From Glycomyces tenuis DSM 44171 (GTDB lineage Bacteria; Actinomycetota; Actinomycetes; Mycobacteriales; Micromonosporaceae): a DNA stretch of 64,000 nucleotides. The DNA is taken from contig NZ_ATYW01000009.1 of the NCBI RefSeq assembly GCF_000427885.1, forward strand, positions 208,969 through 272,968, read 5' to 3'. The position numbers and the translations under genes are program-made. A model generated the notes under the pieces. That model worked only from the letters and a program-made list of their open reading frames with translations, searched no databases and was not told the DNA's origin. This document shows, piece by piece, positions 34,192 through 42,667 of this stretch (the stretch's first letter is position 1; each line of letters begins with the position of its first letter).

Positions 34192-34230
34192 ACCGCGATC
34201 CCGGTGGTGGTGGACCGCCGGGATCGCGGT
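34192..34230 (-). terminator. hairpin terminator
   Basis: A 13-bp perfect stem (34192-34204 with 34218-34230) and a 13-base loop lie about 20 bases after the stop of the hypothetical membrane protein gene on the minus strand. The rest of the 267-base gap before the ABC ATPase gene holds only the heptamer repeats. Confidence 0.6.
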
Positions 34231-34250
34231 GCGAAACGCCCGCGCCGCCG

Positions 34251-35249
34251 TCAGTCCAGGCCGAGGAGCTCATCGCGGTCGAACCGCTCGGCCGCGGCCT
34301 GCGCCAGCCGCGTCCGCGTCCAGCGGTCGTGCCCCCGCGAGGTGCGGATCTCCAGCGCGAAGTCCTCCGCCAGGCGCGTCCACAGCCATTCGGTCCCGCC
34401 CGCGAGCGGGACGCAGGCGTACGACTCCTCGCCGGTCTCGGGCACCGCGTCGAGCCGGTGGTCCCCGCGCACCACCGCCAACCGTTCCTCGGGCGTGGTG
34501 CCGTGCCTGCGGGACTCCTCCTTCGCGGCGGCGGTGTGGCCGATCGGCCGCCCGGAGAGGATCAGCAGCGCCGCTTCGACATGTGAACCGTCGTCCAGGA
34601 CGAACCGGGCCCGCGCGTGGCCGAAGTACGGCCGCAGCGCGGGGACCTTCGGATGGAGCGAGTCGAGGCGCACCACCTCCGCGACCGGCCTTCCGGTGAC
34701 GTCGGCGACCTGACCGGACGTCAGCGGATCCCGCTCGCGGCCCCCTCGGGGCCGCAGGTGGTCGTACATGGCCTGCGTGCCGCCGACCGGCTCGCACCAC
34801 CGCGTCACGCGCGTCCAGCCGACGGCCATGGCGACCGCCAGCACCACCGTCCCCCCGATCGCCACTACCGCGGTGGGCGTTCCCGAACCGAGCAGCCACG
34901 CCCCGGCCATGAACACCAGACCCCACACACCGATGTAGAGCAGCACCCGCAGCAGCACCCGCACGAGCAACGGCAGTGGGAACTCGGCCGGCCAGCCGCC
35001 CTTCGGCGCCCGAGCCCACGCGACCGGCGTGAACGACAGCGCGCCGACCGCCACCGCCGTCGCCAGACACGCCCAGGCCGTCGCCCACGGCCCCCACTCG
35101 AGCTCGTAGTGGAGCGCCACGGTCAGGAAGAGCGGCGCCGCCGCCGTCGCCGCGGCCGCCACCAGCGCCAGCAGCGCCCGCACGGGGCCGGGCAGCCGGG
35201 CGGGAGGCGGATCGGGGTAGGAGAGCACGTCGGCGTCCGGTGCGGTCAT
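34251..35249 (-). CDS. hypothetical membrane protein
   Basis: 332 aa, family not recognised. Residues 22-130 contain four membrane helices (for example 'VRALLALVAAAATAAAPLFL' and 'LLYIGVWGLVFMAGAWLLGS'). The C-terminal 190 residues are soluble, with 'SGQVADVTGRPVAEVVRLDSLHPKVPALRPYFGHARARFVLDDG'. It is single-gene by context, divergent from the transglutaminase-like gene. An in-frame ATG eight codons upstream is an alternative start; neither has a good ribosome binding site. Confidence 0.65.
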   Translation of the reverse strand: MTAPDADVLSYPDPPPARLPGPVRALLALVAAAATAAAPLFLTVALHYELEWGPWATAWACLATAVAVGALSFTPVAWARAPKGGWPAEFPLPLLVRVLLRVLLYIGVWGLVFMAGAWLLGSGTPTAVVAIGGTVVLAVAMAVGWTRVTRWCEPVGGTQAMYDHLRPRGGRERDPLTSGQVADVTGRPVAEVVRLDSLHPKVPALRPYFGHARARFVLDDGSHVEAALLILSGRPIGHTAAAKEESRRHGTTPEERLAVVRGDHRLDAVPETGEESYACVPLAGGTEWLWTRLAEDFALEIRTSRGHDRWTRTRLAQAAAERFDRDELLGLD

Positions 35250-35357
35250 ACCCGGAATCGTATTGCGCCGCATCGGTAAAACCCAACGACCTGGCAATGT
35301 TGAAATCCGGCAGTGAATGTCTCTATGCTCTCGCACACCGATCGAACGGAGCCAGAA

Positions 35358-36251
35358 ATGACCACTGAGGACACCCTCGCCTACTACACCGAACCAGGCC
35401 CGCTCACCGCGGCCGGACCCCACGAGGCCGCCTTGCGGGCCCTCCCCGCGAGCCTTCCGGAACTCTTCGCGGCCGTGCAAGGCCTGCTGATGCACGACTT
35501 CTGCCGCGAGGCGTACGGCCTCGAACGCGTGCCCGAGTACACCGACACCGCCCACCTGCGGTCGACCGAGCACATCATCGGACGCCTCCTCGCCGACGGC
35601 CGGTCCCTGAACGAGCGGCGGGAGCCGCGCGACCGGCTCGGCGGCAGCTGCCGCCACTTCACGCTGCTCGCCGTCGCAGCCCTGCGGGCCCAAGGCATCC
35701 TCGCCCGCGCCCGCTGCGGCTTCGGCACCTACTTCGAGCCCGGCTGGCACATCGACCACTGGGCGGTCGAACGCTGGGACGCCGCGACCGGCCGCTGGAT
35801 CCTGTGCGACGCGCAGATGGACCAGGTCATCACGCCCGGCCTGCCCGTCGCCATCGACCCGCTCGACCTCGCCCGCGACCATTTCGTCGTCGCGGGCGAG
35901 GCGTGGCGGCGCTACCGCGCCGGTGAGATCGATCCGGCTCGCTGCGGACTCTCCGGAGTCGAAGGGAAGGCGGGCTGGTGGTGGATCGCGGGCAACCTCG
36001 TCCGCGACGTCGCCGCCCTCGCCAACATGGAGCTGCTGCCGTGGGACGTGTGGGGCGGCATGCCCGCGCCGGACGAACCGGCCTCCGGCGAACTCCTGGA
36101 ATTGCTCGACGAGCTGGCCGCGATCACCGCCGACCCCGACACCGCCGCCGAGGCCCGCGGCCGTTACGGCCGCGACGACCGCCTGCGCGTGCCCGAGCAG
36201 GTCTTCAACGTCCTGCGCCAGGCCGACGAGCCGGTCGCCGCGCCCGCATGA
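35358..36251 (+). CDS. transglutaminase-like superfamily protein
   Basis: 297 aa. The Cys-His-Asp order of a transglutaminase-like fold is visible: the cysteine in 'GGSCRHFTLLAVAALRAQGI' (near residue 100), histidine in 'GWHIDHWAVERWD' and aspartate in 'RWILCDAQMD'. Members can be peptidases, amidases or non-catalytic; the substrate is unknown. The ATG at 35358 has GGAG six bases upstream, better than the earlier in-frame ATGs. Confidence 0.7.
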   Translation: MTTEDTLAYYTEPGPLTAAGPHEAALRALPASLPELFAAVQGLLMHDFCREAYGLERVPEYTDTAHLRSTEHIIGRLLADGRSLNERREPRDRLGGSCRHFTLLAVAALRAQGILARARCGFGTYFEPGWHIDHWAVERWDAATGRWILCDAQMDQVITPGLPVAIDPLDLARDHFVVAGEAWRRYRAGEIDPARCGLSGVEGKAGWWWIAGNLVRDVAALANMELLPWDVWGGMPAPDEPASGELLELLDELAAITADPDTAAEARGRYGRDDRLRVPEQVFNVLRQADEPVAAPA

Positions 36252-36335
36252 CCGGTGGCTCGCCCGGCGATGATCCGGGCGAGCCGCTGTGAGATACGGT
36301 TCCCTGCGTACATGACGACGAAGGAGTGACCGATC

Positions 36336-36821
36336 GTGGATGTGGAACGCACTGAGCTGCCCGGCATCGGCGTCCGATTCGAATTCGAGACCAAGCGAGG
36401 CGTGCATCTCGGCATCGTCGCTCACCGCGAGGGACGGCGCGACTTCATCATCTACGACCCGGACGACCCCGACTCCATGCTCGACTGCATCGTCTTCGAC
36501 GCCGACGAGTCCGGATCGGTCGGCGAACTGCTCGGCGGCGCCCGCATCGTCGAGAAGATCAACCAGCTTCACCACGAGATCGAGAACCTCGTCTCCCGCC
36601 AGCTGCTCATCGACGCCACCAGCCCTTACGCGGAGCGCCCGCTCGGCGACACCCGCGCCCGCACCCGCACCGGCGCCTCGATCGTCGCGATCGTGCGCGA
36701 CTCCGGCGTCGAGACCGGCCCGGCCCCCTCCGAGAAACTGCACGTCGGCGACCGGCTCGTCACCATCGGGACCGAGGAGGCGGTCGAAAAGGTCGGGCGT
36801 ATCCTGCGCGGGCTCGAGTAG
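36336..36821 (+). CDS. TrkA-C (RCK-C) regulatory subunit of a cation/proton antiporter (KhtT-like)
   Basis: 161 aa. Residues 1-70 are an N-terminal KhtT-like domain ('LPGIGVRFEFETKRGVHLGIVAHREGRRDFIIYD') and 85-160 are a TrkA-C domain ('GASIVAIVRDSGVETGPAPSEKLHVGDRLVTIGTEEAVEKV'). GTG start with AAGGAG upstream. Three bases separate it from the antiporter gene, the standard KhtTU-type arrangement, in which this subunit gates K+ efflux in response to a nucleotide. Confidence 0.9.
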   Translation: MDVERTELPGIGVRFEFETKRGVHLGIVAHREGRRDFIIYDPDDPDSMLDCIVFDADESGSVGELLGGARIVEKINQLHHEIENLVSRQLLIDATSPYAERPLGDTRARTRTGASIVAIVRDSGVETGPAPSEKLHVGDRLVTIGTEEAVEKVGRILRGLE

Positions 36822-36824
36822 CGC

Positions 36825-38030
36825 ATGGACCATCTCGTCGAAGTATTCCTCCAGCTCGGCCTGCTCATCGGCGCACTCGGCATCCTCGGCGCCGTCGCCG
36901 GCAGATTCGGCATCTCGGCCATCCCGCTCTACCTCCTCGCGGGCCTGGCCTTCGGCGACGGCGGTCTGCACGACCTCGACGCCATCCAGAACTTCCTCGA
37001 CATCGGCGCCGAGGTCGGCATCGTCCTGCTGCTGTTCGCCCTCGGACTCGAGTACACCCCCCGCGAACTCCTCGGCACGATGCGCACCTCCTGGAGGGCC
37101 GCGATCGTCGACCTGGTCCTCAACGCGACCCCGGGCGTGGTCTGCGCGCTGCTGCTCGGCTGGGGCCCGCTGGCCGCGGTCGTCTTCGGCGGCGTCACCT
37201 ACGTCTCCTCCTCGGGCATCATCGCCAAGGTCCTGTCCGACCTGGGCTGGCTCGGCAACCGAGAAACCCCGACCGTGCTCTCGCTCCTGGTCGCCGAGGA
37301 CCTCGTCATGGCCCTCTACCTGCCGATCGTCACCACGATCCTGGCCGGTCTCGCCTTCGCCCAGGCCGCCTGGGGCCTCGCGCTGGCCCTGCTCGCGGTC
37401 GGCGCCGCGTTCTTCGTCGCATCGAGGGGCGGCAGCCTCCTCTCGCGCTTCCTCGCCTCGCCGAGCGACGAGATCCTGATGCTCAAGGTCCTCGGCATCA
37501 TCCTGGTCGTCGCCGGGCTGGCCGAGCAGGTCCACGTCTCGGCCGCGGTCGGCGCCTTCTTCGTCGGCATCGCCCTGGCCGGAGAGGTCTCCCACCAGGC
37601 CGAACGCACCCTCGAACCGTTGAAGCACCTCTTCTCGGCGGTGTTCTTCGTCAACTTCGGCCTCCAGACGGATCCGCAGGACCTCCCACCGGTCCTGGCG
37701 ATCGCCGCCGTCCTGGCCGTGGTGACGATCGTCACGAAGTTCGCCACGGGCTGGTGGGCGGCGGGCCAGGCCGGCTCGGCCTTCACCGGGCGATTGCGCG
37801 CCGGCACGGTGCTGCTGCCGCGCGGCGAGTTCTCCATCGTCATCGCCGGGCTCGGCGTCTCCGCCGGACTCGACTCGCAACTGGGCTCACTGGCCGCGGC
37901 CTACGTGCTCATCCTCGCCGCGCTCGGCCCCATCGCGCCGCGCCTGGCCGACCCGATCGCGGCGAAGCGCCGCCGCAGGATCCGCGAGCGGAAGGAGCGG
38001 GCCGCCGCCGAGGCGAGCCGTGCGGCGTGA
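36825..38030 (+). CDS. monovalent cation:proton antiporter (CPA2 family, KhtU-like)
   Basis: 401 aa with about twelve membrane helices. 'FGDGGLHDLDAIQNFLDIGAEVGIVLLLFALGLEY' and 'AVGAFFVGIALAGEVSHQAERTLEPLKHLFSAVFFVNFGLQTDP' are CPA2 signatures. The C-terminus ends in a short basic tail without an RCK domain, consistent with the separate KhtT-like subunit upstream. It is likely a K+/H+ or Na+/H+ exchanger for pH or electrophile stress. Confidence 0.9.
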   Translation: MDHLVEVFLQLGLLIGALGILGAVAGRFGISAIPLYLLAGLAFGDGGLHDLDAIQNFLDIGAEVGIVLLLFALGLEYTPRELLGTMRTSWRAAIVDLVLNATPGVVCALLLGWGPLAAVVFGGVTYVSSSGIIAKVLSDLGWLGNRETPTVLSLLVAEDLVMALYLPIVTTILAGLAFAQAAWGLALALLAVGAAFFVASRGGSLLSRFLASPSDEILMLKVLGIILVVAGLAEQVHVSAAVGAFFVGIALAGEVSHQAERTLEPLKHLFSAVFFVNFGLQTDPQDLPPVLAIAAVLAVVTIVTKFATGWWAAGQAGSAFTGRLRAGTVLLPRGEFSIVIAGLGVSAGLDSQLGSLAAAYVLILAALGPIAPRLADPIAAKRRRRIRERKERAAAEASRAA

Positions 38031-38062
38031 GGCCGCAGGTGCGGGCTTGATAGAAATCAACG

Positions 38063-39385
38063 ATGGCAGCAACCGAGAACCCGCCCCGCCCCGCGGATGA
38101 GGTCGTCGAGATCGCGCGCGACCTCATCCGCATCGACACCACCAACACCGGCGACCACGCCACCTCAAAAGGGGAGCGCGCCGCCGCCGAGTACGTGGCG
38201 GAGAAACTCGCCGAGGTCGGCCTCGAGCCGAAGATCTACGAGTCCCTCCCCGGCCGCGCCTCCGTCGCCGCCCGCTACCCCGGCGCCGACCCGGCCCGCG
38301 GAGCCCTGCTCCTGCACGGCCACCTCGACGTCGTCCCGGCCGAAGCCGACGAGTGGAGCGTCGACCCCTTCGGCGGCGAGATCTCGGACGGCTACCTGTG
38401 GGGCCGCGGCGCGGTCGACATGAAGGACTTCGACGCGATGCTCCTGGCCGTCGTCCGCGGCTGGCGGCGCGCCGGCAAGGTCCCCCCGCGCGACCTCGTC
38501 CTGCTGTTCACCGCCGACGAGGAGGCCGGCTCCGACCACGGCGCCCGCTTCATGGTCGAGGAGCACCCCGAGGTGTTCGAAGGGGTCACCGAGGCGGTCG
38601 GCGAGGTCGGCGGCTTCTCCATGACCCTCGAGAACGACCTGCGCGTCTACGTCGTCCAGACCGCCGAGAAGGGCCTCGACTGGCTGCGCCTGCGCGCCGC
38701 CGGCCGCCCCGGCCACGGCTCGATGCTCCACGACGACAACGCCGTCACGCGCCTGAGCCGGGCCGTCGCGAACATCGGACAGCACGACTTCCCGGTCGAG
38801 ATGACGCCGACCGTGCGGCAGTTCCTCGAATCGGTCTCCGAGCTGACCGGCGTCGAGTTCGACCCGAACAAGCCCGACGAGACGGTCGCGAAGCTCGGCC
38901 CCGTCGCCCGCCTGGTCGGCGCGACGCTGCGCAACACCGCGAACCCGACCCGCCTGAACGCCGGCTACAAGACCAACGTCATCCCCTCCTCGGCCGAGGC
39001 CGTCCTCGACTGCCGGTCCCTGCCGGGCCGCAACGACGAACTCGAGGAGAAGCTGCGCGAACTGGCCGGCCCCGGCATCGACTTCGACTACGAGATCCGC
39101 CAGCCCGGCATCGAGACCTCCTTCGACGGCCCGCTGGTCGACGCCATGGCCGAGGCGATCCGCGAGTCCGACCCGGGCGCCAGGACCGTGCCGTACATGC
39201 TCTCCGGCGGCACCGACGCGAAGGCCTTCGCGTCGATCGGGATCCGCTGCTTCGGCTTCGCCCCGCTGAAGCTCCCCGCCGACCTCGACTTCACCGCGCT
39301 CTTCCACGGCATCGACGAGCGCGTGCCGATCGAAGGCCTCGAATTCGGCGTCACCACCATGCACCGCTTCCTTTCGCAGTGCTGA
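38063..39385 (+). CDS. M20 family metallopeptidase
   Basis: 440 aa dizinc amidohydrolase. The metal loop is LLHGHLDVVP with H87 and D89; the catalytic pair 'TADEEAGSDHGARF' (E-E) follows near residue 155 and the bridging Asp is in 'WGRGAVDMKDF'. The dimerisation lid is in the middle third. This is the ArgE/DapE/CPG2-like actinobacterial group often annotated as M20/M25/M40; the substrate could be an N-acyl amino acid or dipeptide. There is no signal peptide. Confidence 0.9.
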   Translation: MAATENPPRPADEVVEIARDLIRIDTTNTGDHATSKGERAAAEYVAEKLAEVGLEPKIYESLPGRASVAARYPGADPARGALLLHGHLDVVPAEADEWSVDPFGGEISDGYLWGRGAVDMKDFDAMLLAVVRGWRRAGKVPPRDLVLLFTADEEAGSDHGARFMVEEHPEVFEGVTEAVGEVGGFSMTLENDLRVYVVQTAEKGLDWLRLRAAGRPGHGSMLHDDNAVTRLSRAVANIGQHDFPVEMTPTVRQFLESVSELTGVEFDPNKPDETVAKLGPVARLVGATLRNTANPTRLNAGYKTNVIPSSAEAVLDCRSLPGRNDELEEKLRELAGPGIDFDYEIRQPGIETSFDGPLVDAMAEAIRESDPGARTVPYMLSGGTDAKAFASIGIRCFGFAPLKLPADLDFTALFHGIDERVPIEGLEFGVTTMHRFLSQC

Positions 39386-39396
39386 ACGAGTGATCC

Positions 39397-39430
39397 GGCC
39401 GGTGCGGTGAGCACGCTCACCGCACCGGCC
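39397..39430 (+). terminator. hairpin terminator
   Basis: A 15-bp perfect stem (39397-39411 with 39416-39430) and a four-base loop lie 12 bases after the peptidase stop. Confidence 0.75.
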
Positions 39431-39442
39431 GCCGCCGTCCTC

Positions 39443-39472
39443 TGGACAAGACCCCGCAGCGCCTCCTAAGGT
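39443..39472 (+). promoter_or_regulatory. promoter of the ABC-F transcript
   Basis: TGGACA (39443-39448), an 18-base spacer and TAAGGT (39467-39472). The expected transcription start falls at about 39479-39480, the first base of the short ORF below, so the leader peptide may be translated from a leaderless mRNA. Confidence 0.45.
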
Positions 39473-39479
39473 CGTATCC

Positions 39480-39500
39480 ATGTGGCTTTACCTCCGTTAG
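39480..39500 (+). CDS. candidate leader peptide (6 aa) of the ABC-F gene
   Basis: ATG TGG CTT TAC CTC CGT TAG encodes MWLYLR. It lies 148 bases upstream of the ABC-F start, directly after the predicted promoter, and is followed by a hairpin. Short ORFs of this kind control several ABC-F resistance genes by drug-induced ribosome stalling. The case here is positional; the peptide is too short for homology. Confidence 0.4.
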   Translation: MWLYLR

Positions 39501-39517
39501 CAGTCTGCAGGGCTTCG

Positions 39518-39539
39518 CGTCGAGCACCGCTCCGCGACG
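39518..39539 (+). promoter_or_regulatory. candidate attenuator hairpin
   Basis: CGTC-GAGC pairs with GCTC and GACG across the loop ACC, with a three-base bulge (CGC) on the 3' side. It begins 18 bases after the leader peptide's stop codon, in reach of a stalled ribosome's influence. No alternative anti-terminator fold was computed. Confidence 0.3.
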
Positions 39540-39647
39540 GCCCGAGGCGCGCACGCCACGGCTCCTTGATCGCTCACCGCTGTGCCCTTCCGCGCGCCGC
39601 CGCTCCTCCCTTTCCCACACCGTGATCGGCCGCTGCCTGGAGGCGCC

Positions 39648-41270
39648 ATGTTCCGCCACACTCAACTATCCCTTGTGGAAATAACCAAGCGCTACGGCGA
39701 CAACCTCGTCCTCGACCGGGTCTCCTTCACCGTCAAACCGGGGGAGAAGATCGGCGTGGTCGGCGACAACGGCTCGGGCAAGTCCACGCTGCTGCGGCTC
39801 CTCGCCGCAGCCGAAGAGCCCGACAACGGCGAGCTCACCGTCCGCTCACCGGGCGGCGTCGGATACCTGCCGCAGAGCCTCGACCTGCCCGACGACCAGA
39901 CCGTCGCCGACGCGATCGACCTCGCCCTGGCCGAACTGCGCGACATCGAGGCCGCTATGCGCGAGAGCGAACGCGCCCTCGCCGCCGGTGAGGACGCCGC
40001 CGAGGCGTACGCCGAGCTGCTGGCCCGCTTCGAGGCCCGCGACGGCTGGGAGGCCGAGCTGCGCGTCGACCGCGCCTGCGCGGCCCTCGGCCTGCCCGAG
40101 CTCGACCGGGACCGCCCACTGGGGACGCTCTCGGGCGGTGAGCGCTCGCGACTGATGCTGGCCGCGACCCTCGCCTCCCGCCCGGCGCTGCTGCTGCTCG
40201 ACGAACCGTCCAACGACCTCGACATCGAGGCGGTGACCTGGCTCGAAAGCAAGCTGCGCACCTACCCGGGCACTGTCGTGGCCGTCACCCACGACCGGGC
40301 GTTCCTCGACGCCGTCACCACCACGATGATCGAGATCGCCGACCGCAAGGCCCACCGCTACGGCAACGGCTACACCGGCTACCTCGCCGCCAAGGCCCTC
40401 GAACGCCGCCAGGCCGAGGAGGCCTACGAGGCGTGGGCCGCCGAGGTCGAACGCCAGCAGGGCATCGTCGACGCCAACGTCGGCAACATGGACGCGATCC
40501 CGCGCAAGCTCCCGCTGGCGAACATGAGCACCGGGGCGTTCCGGGCCCGCAGTCGCGGACACGGGGCGGGCAGCCGCATCAAGATCGCCAAGCAGCGGCT
40601 GGAACGGCTGCGCGCCGAAGCGGTCCCACAGCCGCCCGAACCGATGCGCTTCACATCGGACATCGCCACGACCGGCACCGGCACCGGCCGCCCGGCGGTG
40701 TCGCTGACCGGCGTCCGGGTCGATGGCAGGCTCCGCCTCCCCGAACTGGTCGTCGAGCACGGGGAACGCGTCCTCGTCACCGGTCCCAACGGCGCGGGCA
40801 AGACCACGCTCCTGCGGGTCATCGCCGGTGAGCTCGAACCCGACGAGGGCACCGTGGTGCGCGGTGGGGCGGTCGGCCACCTGCGCCAACGCTCCGAACC
40901 CGGTTCCGATCGCCAGTCGGTGCTGCGGGCCTTCGCCGACGGCCGTGTCGGCACGCTCGAAGAGCACGCCGAGGCGCTGCTGCGCTTGGGCCTGTTCGAA
41001 GCCGAGCAGTTCGGGACGCCCGTGGCCGCCCTCTCGGTCGGCCAGCGCCGCCGTCTCGAACTGGCCCGCCTGGTGACCAGGCCCGTCGACGTGCTCCTGC
41101 TCGACGAACCGACCAACCACCTGTCCCCGGTGCTCGCCGAGCAGCTCCAGGAGGCCCTGGCCTCCTACACCGGCACGGTGATCCTGGTCAGCCACGACCG
41201 GCGCCTGCGCGAGTCCTTCACCGGACGCCGCCTGGAGATGGACGCCGGAGCTCTCATCGGCTCGCCATGA
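39648..41270 (+). CDS. ABC-F family ATPase (antibiotic resistance / ribosome protection type)
   Basis: Soluble tandem ABC protein, 540 aa, no membrane segment. First domain: Walker A GDNGSGKS near residue 40, signature 'LSGGERSRLMLAA', Walker B 'LLLLDEPSNDLD'. Second: GPNGAGKT, 'LSVGQRRRLELARL', 'VLLLDEPTNHL'. The linker between them (about 225-340), rich in Arg, Glu and Lys, is the P-site tRNA interaction motif. It belongs to the TlrC/OleB/VmlR-like group that dislodges ribosome-targeting drugs. The ATG at 39648 has GGAGG upstream. A promoter, short ORF and hairpin precede it. It overlaps the convergent AraC gene by 17 bases. Confidence 0.9.
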   Translation: MFRHTQLSLVEITKRYGDNLVLDRVSFTVKPGEKIGVVGDNGSGKSTLLRLLAAAEEPDNGELTVRSPGGVGYLPQSLDLPDDQTVADAIDLALAELRDIEAAMRESERALAAGEDAAEAYAELLARFEARDGWEAELRVDRACAALGLPELDRDRPLGTLSGGERSRLMLAATLASRPALLLLDEPSNDLDIEAVTWLESKLRTYPGTVVAVTHDRAFLDAVTTTMIEIADRKAHRYGNGYTGYLAAKALERRQAEEAYEAWAAEVERQQGIVDANVGNMDAIPRKLPLANMSTGAFRARSRGHGAGSRIKIAKQRLERLRAEAVPQPPEPMRFTSDIATTGTGTGRPAVSLTGVRVDGRLRLPELVVEHGERVLVTGPNGAGKTTLLRVIAGELEPDEGTVVRGGAVGHLRQRSEPGSDRQSVLRAFADGRVGTLEEHAEALLRLGLFEAEQFGTPVAALSVGQRRRLELARLVTRPVDVLLLDEPTNHLSPVLAEQLQEALASYTGTVILVSHDRRLRESFTGRRLEMDAGALIGSP

Positions 41271-42090
41271 CCAGCTCGCGCCCGGCCGATGCGCACTGCT
41301 CCGCGTACGCGGCCGGGGGCGAGCCGATCAGGTCCTTGAAGTCGTGTGTGAAATGCGCCTGGTCCGACCAGCCCAGCTCGGCGGCGAGCCGGGCGAGGTC
41401 GACCGCCGGGTCGGCGGCCAGCCGGTCGGCCGCGTCGTGGATCCGGTAGCGGCGGATCAGCCACTTCGGGCCCAGGCCGATATAGGACTGGAACAGCCGC
41501 TGGACGCTCTTCGGCGATATGGCGAACCGCTCGGCCGCCTGGTCGACCCTGGTGATCGAGCGGTCCTCCAGCATCGCCGCGACGATCCGCAGCAACCGCT
41601 CGTACCGCGGATCGGGCCGCTCGGGCAGCCGCGCGGACAGGAAGGCGGAGACGAGCCGGGCCGCGTCCCGGTCGCCGCCGCTCACGACGACCGCGTTCAG
41701 CTCGTCGGCCTCGGGGCCGTACAGGGCGGCCGCGCCGATCGTCCAGTCGGGGAGGGCGGCCGTCTCCTCACCGGTGAAGGCCGCGAAGCCGCCGGGCCGG
41801 AACTTCGCCCCGAAGACCCGTCCGGCCCCGGTGAGCGGGTGCCGCGAGATCGCAGTGCCGGGCCCGTGGACCTCCGCGCCGAGCACCGGCATGAAACTGA
41901 GGTTGACGGCCGGATGGGGGATGACCACCGACTCGTACGAGGCGCCCTCCGGCAGGTCCCAGCGCACCGACCAGAACCGCTCCACGTACCCGCCCAGAGC
42001 ACCCTCGACCGGGTATCTGCGCAGCTCGATGTACCGGGCGGCCTCCTGTGGCCGCAGCAGGCCCTTGTCACTGGCGGTGCGTCGTTCCAC
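41254..42090 (-). CDS. AraC family regulator
   Basis: 278 aa. The N-terminal sensor part (DUF6597-like, 'YVERFWSVRWDLPEG...VVIPHPAVNLSFMP') is followed by a double helix-turn-helix at about 180-270, ending in 'LARLAAELGWSDQAHFTHDFKDLIGSPPAAY'. The GTG at 42090 is the best available start but its Shine-Dalgarno (GGAGG) is only one base away, so the true start is uncertain. It is divergent from the VOC protein gene, its probable target. Confidence 0.85.
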   Translation of the reverse strand: MERRTASDKGLLRPQEAARYIELRRYPVEGALGGYVERFWSVRWDLPEGASYESVVIPHPAVNLSFMPVLGAEVHGPGTAISRHPLTGAGRVFGAKFRPGGFAAFTGEETAALPDWTIGAAALYGPEADELNAVVVSGGDRDAARLVSAFLSARLPERPDPRYERLLRIVAAMLEDRSITRVDQAAERFAISPKSVQRLFQSYIGLGPKWLIRRYRIHDAADRLAADPAVDLARLAAELGWSDQAHFTHDFKDLIGSPPAAYAEQCASAGRELVMASR

Positions 42091-42163
42091 GCCTCCGATG
42101 CTATGCCGCGGCTGTGTCGTCTTTTTACAAGCGCGGGCCGACGGCACCGACGAGACTGGTCCC

Positions 42164-42667
42164 ATGAGCACTGATTTCGCAAAAGACGCCAATGTCGATC
42201 CGATCCCCGAGGGATACCACTCGATCACGCCGTTCATCGTCGTCAACGAGGCCGCGAAGGCCATCGAGTTCTACCGGAACGTCTTCGACGCGAAGGTCCT
42301 CACCCGCAACGACGGACCGGACGGCTCGGTCATGCACGCCGAGATCCAGATCGGCGACTCGATCGTCCAGCTCGGCGACGCGAACCCGGCGTTCGGCATG
42401 GCCTCGCCGGACCCCGAGCAGATCACCGCCAGCCTCGTGCTCTACGTCCCCGACTGCGACGCCGTCTACGCCAAGGCCGTCGAGGCCGGGGCGACCGTCC
42501 GCGAGGAGCCCTCGGTGTTCCTGACCGGCGACCGCTACGCCTCGATCGCCGACCCCTTCGGCCGCCGCTGGTCGATCATGACCCGCGTCGAGGACGTCTC
42601 CCGCGAGGAAGGCGAACGCCGCGTCAACGAGTGGATCGCCTCCATGGGCTCCGGCGAGGGTCAGTAA
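42164..42667 (+). CDS. VOC (glyoxalase/PhnB-like) family protein
   Basis: 167 aa. One vicinal oxygen chelate module: 'ITPFIVVNEAAKAIEFYRNVFDAKVLTR' opens the first beta-alpha-beta unit and 'YASIADPFGRRWSIMTRVEDVS' ends the second, as in PhnB-like proteins. Function is unknown (isomerase, dioxygenase or drug-binding). It converges with the aldo/keto reductase gene, overlapping seven bases. Confidence 0.88.
   Translation: MSTDFAKDANVDPIPEGYHSITPFIVVNEAAKAIEFYRNVFDAKVLTRNDGPDGSVMHAEIQIGDSIVQLGDANPAFGMASPDPEQITASLVLYVPDCDAVYAKAVEAGATVREEPSVFLTGDRYASIADPFGRRWSIMTRVEDVSREEGERRVNEWIASMGSGEGQ

Noticed and set aside
35250..37880. Upstream minus-strand extension of the hypothetical membrane protein frame (up to 1209 codons)
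   Set aside because: The extension is antisense to the transglutaminase-like, KhtT and antiporter genes; the real gene starts near 35249.
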